From the NCBI GenBank assembly GCA_016177865.1, contig JACOUJ010000329.1, positions 1 to 8,022 of the forward strand: a stretch of 8,022 bases of DNA, read 5' to 3'. This document shows, piece by piece, positions 6,603 to 8,022 of the stretch (positions are counted from its first letter, which is position 1; every line of letters begins with the position of its first letter). Source of the stretch: Candidatus Rokuibacteriota bacterium (GTDB lineage Bacteria; Methylomirabilota; Methylomirabilia; Rokubacteriales; JACOUJ01). The notes beneath the pieces are model-generated. The model searched no databases and was not told the DNA's origin. It saw only the letters and a program-made list of their open reading frames with translations. The position numbers were made by a program, and so were the translations under genes.

Positions 6603-7476
6603 AGCGGGAGCGGCGGAGGGAGGCTAGACGGTCCCGCGGCAGAGCCGCCTCCTCCGTCTGGGGGAACTGATCCACCAAGTACTGGAGTCTGGCCGTCGCG
6701 AGGGCTTGCTGTTTGAGCTCAAGGAGGGTCAGGGCCTCCTTATAGAGGGCGGACGGGACCTTGTCACCGCGGGGGTAATTGATCGCCACCTTTCGAAACT
6801 CCTGCACCGCCCTCTCGTAGGCCTGAACCGCCGGCTGGCCCTTGGCGGCCAGGTCCCGCGCCATGCTAAAGTGGGCCTCTCCAATCCAATACTGGGCGTT
6901 ATCCGCGAGCTCGGAGTCGGAGAATCGCTTGATGAACTCCTCAAAGCCCGAGATCGCAAGGGAATAGTTCCCCCGGGTGAAGTCAATGTAGGCAGTCTGA
7001 TAGACTTCGCTGGGGCGGATAGACCCCTGGGTCCCACGCGGTGGCTCCGTGCTACGGGTCGGAGGGGGCGCGGCGGGCGCCGGGGCACCCGGTCGCCCGA
7101 ACTCCAGGGAACGGGAGAGACCTTCCACGCGGTGGCGAAGCTCTTCAAGGCGTCCCTCCACCCGCCCGAGATCCCCCCCGATCGCGTCAGTTCGGCTCTT
7201 TAGCTCCGCCAGATTCCGCTGAATCTCCCCTGATCGCTCCTGGGCGCGTCGGTCCATCTGGCCCAAAGTGGTTTCCGTGTCAGTCTTGGCTCGGTGGAGG
7301 CTAATGGCCATGGCGGCAACATCCCGCTTGATCTGGGCGAGGTCCTGTTGGAGGGCGGGTGGGGTGGTCTCCGCGCAACCGGCGAGGACGGCCAGGGCAA
7401 GGCCAGGAAGAGAAAGGGTCCGGCTGAACCGGACCCTTCCTTGATTGGGGAACGTCAGGCGGGGTTCCTCGCTCAC
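6601..7476 (-). CDS. cpoB: Tol-Pal system protein CpoB (YbgF), predicted lipoprotein
   Basis: This 291-residue envelope protein links the Tol-Pal system with peptidoglycan synthesis in the species studied. A long leader with basic residues (RVRFSR) and a hydrophobic run ends in the lipobox LAGC with C34 as the lipidation site. A coiled-coil trimerisation region follows (about 42-125). Next are a Pro/Ala-rich linker (about 128-155) and TPR-type repeats to the C-terminus, including YIDFTRGNYSLAISGFEEFIKRF (163-185), AQYWIGEAH (194-202) and FRKVAINYPRGDKVPSALYK (227-246). E. coli CpoB is soluble in the periplasm, so the lipobox is a difference. The GTG start is 7 nt after the pal stop. GGGGAG lies only 2 nt before it, an unusually short spacing, but no better start precedes the signal peptide. 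The stop TAA lies in the T-tract of the convergent terminator. Confidence 0.9.
   Translation of the reverse strand: MSEEPRLTFPNQGRVRFSRTLSLPGLALAVLAGCAETTPPALQQDLAQIKRDVAAMAISLHRAKTDTETTLGQMDRRAQERSGEIQRNLAELKSRTDAIGGDLGRVEGRLEELRHRVEGLSRSLEFGRPGAPAPAAPPPTRSTEPPRGTQGSIRPSEVYQTAYIDFTRGNYSLAISGFEEFIKRFSDSELADNAQYWIGEAHFSMARDLAAKGQPAVQAYERAVQEFRKVAINYPRGDKVPSALYKEALTLLELKQQALATARLQYLVDQFPQTEEAALPRDRLASLRRSR
7414..7438 (-). promoter_or_regulatory. Stem-loop inside the cpoB signal-peptide region, candidate attenuator after pal
   Basis: A perfect 10-bp inverted repeat (arms 7414-7423 and 7429-7438, stem AAGGGTCCGG, 5-nt loop) lies about 45 nt downstream of the pal stop on the minus strand. On that strand it is followed by TCTCTTCC, a pyrimidine-rich but imperfect U-tract. 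It lies within cpoB codons 13-21. It could terminate part of the pal transcripts or affect cpoB translation; this is inference from structure. Confidence 0.5.
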
Positions 7477-7483
7477 CGCTCCC

Positions 7484-8022
7484 CTAAGGCCTGGTGAGGA
7501 AGTGGGCCCGGCGATTCTTGCTCCAGCACAGTTCGTTGCCTTCCTTGCAGGTCGGGCGCTCCTCGCCGTAGGAGATGATCGAGATCCGCGCGCCCTCGAC
7601 GCCGAGAGACATCAAGTAGTCTCGAGTGGCCTTGGCCCGGCGCTCCCCGAGGGCCAGGTTATACTCGTTGGTTCCCCGTTCGTCCGCGTGTCCCTCGACC
7701 AGGACCAGGGTTCTCGCGTTACTCTTCAGCCACTTGGCGTTCTCCTCGAGGACTTTCCCGTCGCTCGACTTGATGTCATACCTGTCATAGTCAAAGTGGA
7801 TGTCTTTCAGGGAAATTGCTTCAACGAATTCCCTTGGCGAGACCTGGGCGCCAGGCACAGATCCCGGAGGGGCCGAGGCCACGCCTCCGGTCCCAGCACC
7901 CTCACCCACCCGACCGGAAGGCGCTGAACCGACACCACCTGGCCCCCCCCCTGCGCCAGGGCCTCCCGCTCCAGCCCCGGCTCCTCCCGGACCTCCCTCA
8001 GCGCCTGTCCCAGCCCCCGCTG
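7484..8022 (-). CDS. pal: Peptidoglycan-associated lipoprotein Pal (OmpA-like C-terminal domain), N-terminus beyond the window
   Basis: Pal is an outer-membrane lipoprotein that binds diaminopimelate in peptidoglycan and forms part of the Tol-Pal system. The frame stays open to the right edge, so the signal peptide and lipobox are not visible. The OmpA-like domain begins near DIHFDYDRYDIKSS and includes VLVEGHADERGTNEYNLALG, the region with the peptidoglycan-binding residues, followed by ERRAKATRDYL. It ends with the Pal-typical cysteine pair and tail (PTCKEGNELCWSKNRRAHF). Ahead of the domain is a linker of at least 60 residues made almost only of Gly, Ala, Pro, Ser and Thr. An internal GTG at 7909 is not the true start, since it lies inside this linker. 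The gene is followed by cpoB, the usual order, so tolB is expected beyond the edge. Confidence 0.92.
   Translation of the reverse strand, partial: AGAGTGAEGGPGGAGAGAGGPGAGGGPGGVGSAPSGRVGEGAGTGGVASAPPGSVPGAQVSPREFVEAISLKDIHFDYDRYDIKSSDGKVLEENAKWLKSNARTLVLVEGHADERGTNEYNLALGERRAKATRDYLMSLGVEGARISIISYGEERPTCKEGNELCWSKNRRAHFLTRP

Noticed and set aside
7445..7927. A 160-codon forward frame opposite pal
   Set aside because: The minus strand encodes an unmistakable OmpA-like Pal domain here; the forward frame has no motif.

Overview
The window is GC-rich and tightly packed, and looks like a chromosomal segment of a Gram-negative (diderm) bacterium. The diderm call rests on the minus-strand Pal and CpoB (YbgF) proteins of the Tol-Pal envelope system. 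The combination of GldF/GldG-like transporter genes, DUF4340, DUF502, a short zinc-finger anti-sigma factor and a WXXGXW-repeat protein resembles uncultured lineages such as Rokubacteria/NC10 or the former Deltaproteobacteria. That placement is inference from gene style only.

Layout, plus strand (1-6541). The first bases carry the probable tail of an upstream gene, possibly the ATPase of an ABC transporter. It overlaps by 4 nt an ABC-2 type permease (42-812, GldF-like). Next come a GldG-like auxiliary membrane protein (816-2387), a DUF4340 protein built from four tandem domain copies (2391-4142), and a short glyoxalase-II-type metallo-beta-lactamase-fold hydrolase (4145-4828). The gaps between these genes are only 2-3 nt, so they probably form one transcription unit with coupled translation. 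After 66 nt lies a DUF502 membrane protein (4895-5491). After another 67 nt comes a zf-HC2 anti-sigma-like membrane protein (5559-6098), then a small secreted WXXGXW-repeat protein (6128-6541). A strong intrinsic terminator (6562-6602) closes the plus-strand block.

Layout, minus strand (6601-8022). Two convergent genes read toward the terminator: pal (7484 to beyond the right edge, N-terminus missing) and then cpoB (7476-6601). This is the usual 3' end of a tol-pal cluster, so tolB would be expected beyond the right edge. A perfect 10-bp stem-loop with a pyrimidine-rich tail lies inside the signal-peptide region of cpoB, just after the pal stop. It may tune how much transcription passes from pal into cpoB.

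How the genes may work together. The permease, the GldG-like protein and the DUF4340 protein resemble a GldFG-type ABC module seen outside gliding bacteria. Its substrate is not known to me and cannot be read from the sequence. The DUF4340 protein has one N-terminal membrane anchor and a large probably periplasmic part, so it may be an extracytoplasmic partner of the transporter. The anti-sigma-like protein and the secreted WXXGXW protein suggest an envelope-sensing pair, but no sigma factor is present here. I see no RNA genes, mobile elements or CRISPR arrays, and no intergenic stretch is longer than 67 nt.
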